Shown here one piece after another: positions 42,870 to 42,903 of a stretch of 42,903 nucleotides of DNA; within the stretch, counting starts at the first letter, position 1, and every line of letters begins with the position of its first letter. The translations under genes and the position numbers were made by a program. The stretch comes from Thermoplasmata archaeon (GTDB lineage: Archaea; Thermoplasmatota; Thermoplasmata; Thermoplasmatales; Thermoplasmataceae), in the NCBI GenBank assembly GCA_021817455.1, contig JAKAUW010000082.1:1-42903 (forward strand), given 5' to 3'. Below the pieces are notes generated by a model. The model saw nothing but the letters and a program-made list of their open reading frames with translations, was not told where the DNA came from and ran no database searches.

Positions 42870-42903
42870 TTTAAATAACCCTCCCTTATTTTGTTGCACT
42901 GTG
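42870..42903 (+). promoter_or_regulatory. promoter of a gene beyond the right edge
   Basis: TTTAAATA at 42870-42877 lies 27-28 bases before the GTG that closes the window (42901-42903). The spacing matches the leaderless promoters seen elsewhere here, so a rightward gene probably starts at 42901. Confidence 0.4.

Noticed and set aside
1-42903. CRISPR arrays, IS elements, tRNA and rRNA genes
   Set aside because: I found no spaced direct repeats, transposase frames, tRNA T-loop signatures in the gaps, or rRNA-like sequence.

Overview
The window reads as a chromosomal segment of a wall-less, acidophile-type archaeon of the order Thermoplasmatales (class Thermoplasmata). The archaeal assignment rests on r-proteins S19e, L39e and L31e, initiation factor aIF6, a PDCD5-type protein, an Hjc resolvase and archaeal/eukaryal-type GlyRS, plus TATA boxes about 25-30 bases ahead of many starts (leaderless mRNAs). 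The closer placement rests on an SDR-type threonine dehydrogenase like that of Thermoplasma, a DUF6015-type protein and the overall gene style. I cannot name the genus. Base composition looks like the mid-40s percent GC by eye. The segment is gene-dense: no gene-free gap exceeds 300 bases, and I see no insertion sequence, CRISPR array, rRNA or tRNA.

Layout. 1-1.6 kb: a repeat-built beta-solenoid (bactofilin-like) protein diverging from a small winged-helix protein, then Hjc. 1.6-6.5 kb: class III aminotransferase; a rubrerythrin-VIT1 iron transporter followed by an ABC exporter pair. 6.6-8.5 kb: S19e-PDCD5-L39e-L31e-aIF6 translation operon. 8.5-13.5 kb: pyrE, DHA2-like MFS exporter, ftsZ, pyrF, cobD/cbiB. 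13.8-17.6 kb: coiled-coil protein, sugar nucleotidyltransferase, second MFS transporter, small membrane protein. 17.6-25.9 kb: urocanase, exonuclease III, purA, icd, an aldehyde-dehydrogenase-like protein lacking all catalytic residues, a degenerate MoaE-like protein, threonine dehydrogenase. 26-28.5 kb: Drr-type ABC exporter and a phosphotransferase gene interrupted by two in-frame stops. 28.5-34.6 kb: SufR-like regulator diverging from sufC-sufB-sufD-sufS-sufU-ferredoxin. 34.7-39 kb: membrane protein, CBS-glyS operon, UPF0173 hydrolase, zinc-ribbon membrane protein. 39-42.9 kb: arsR-arsC-arsB, another nucleotidyltransferase, DUF6015-like protein, and a promoter for a gene beyond the edge.

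How the parts fit. The suf block is a complete Fe-S assembly module (desulfurase, scaffold, SufBCD, a small Fe-S carrier or electron carrier) with its probable cluster-sensing repressor facing it across about 100 bases. The ars block is a compact arsenic-resistance operon with a palindrome at the predicted transcription start. Most of the rest is core metabolism (pyrimidine, purine, TCA, histidine and threonine catabolism) and information processing.

Most unusual signals: the ALDH-like pseudoenzyme next to a MoaE-like protein that also lacks its key lysine; a 12-fold 16-17-residue repeat in the first gene; an 11-bp perfect inverted repeat just upstream of the ftsZ TATA box; a phosphotransferase frame intact over 284 codons but for two TAA codons; and the SufR/suf and ars operator arrangements.
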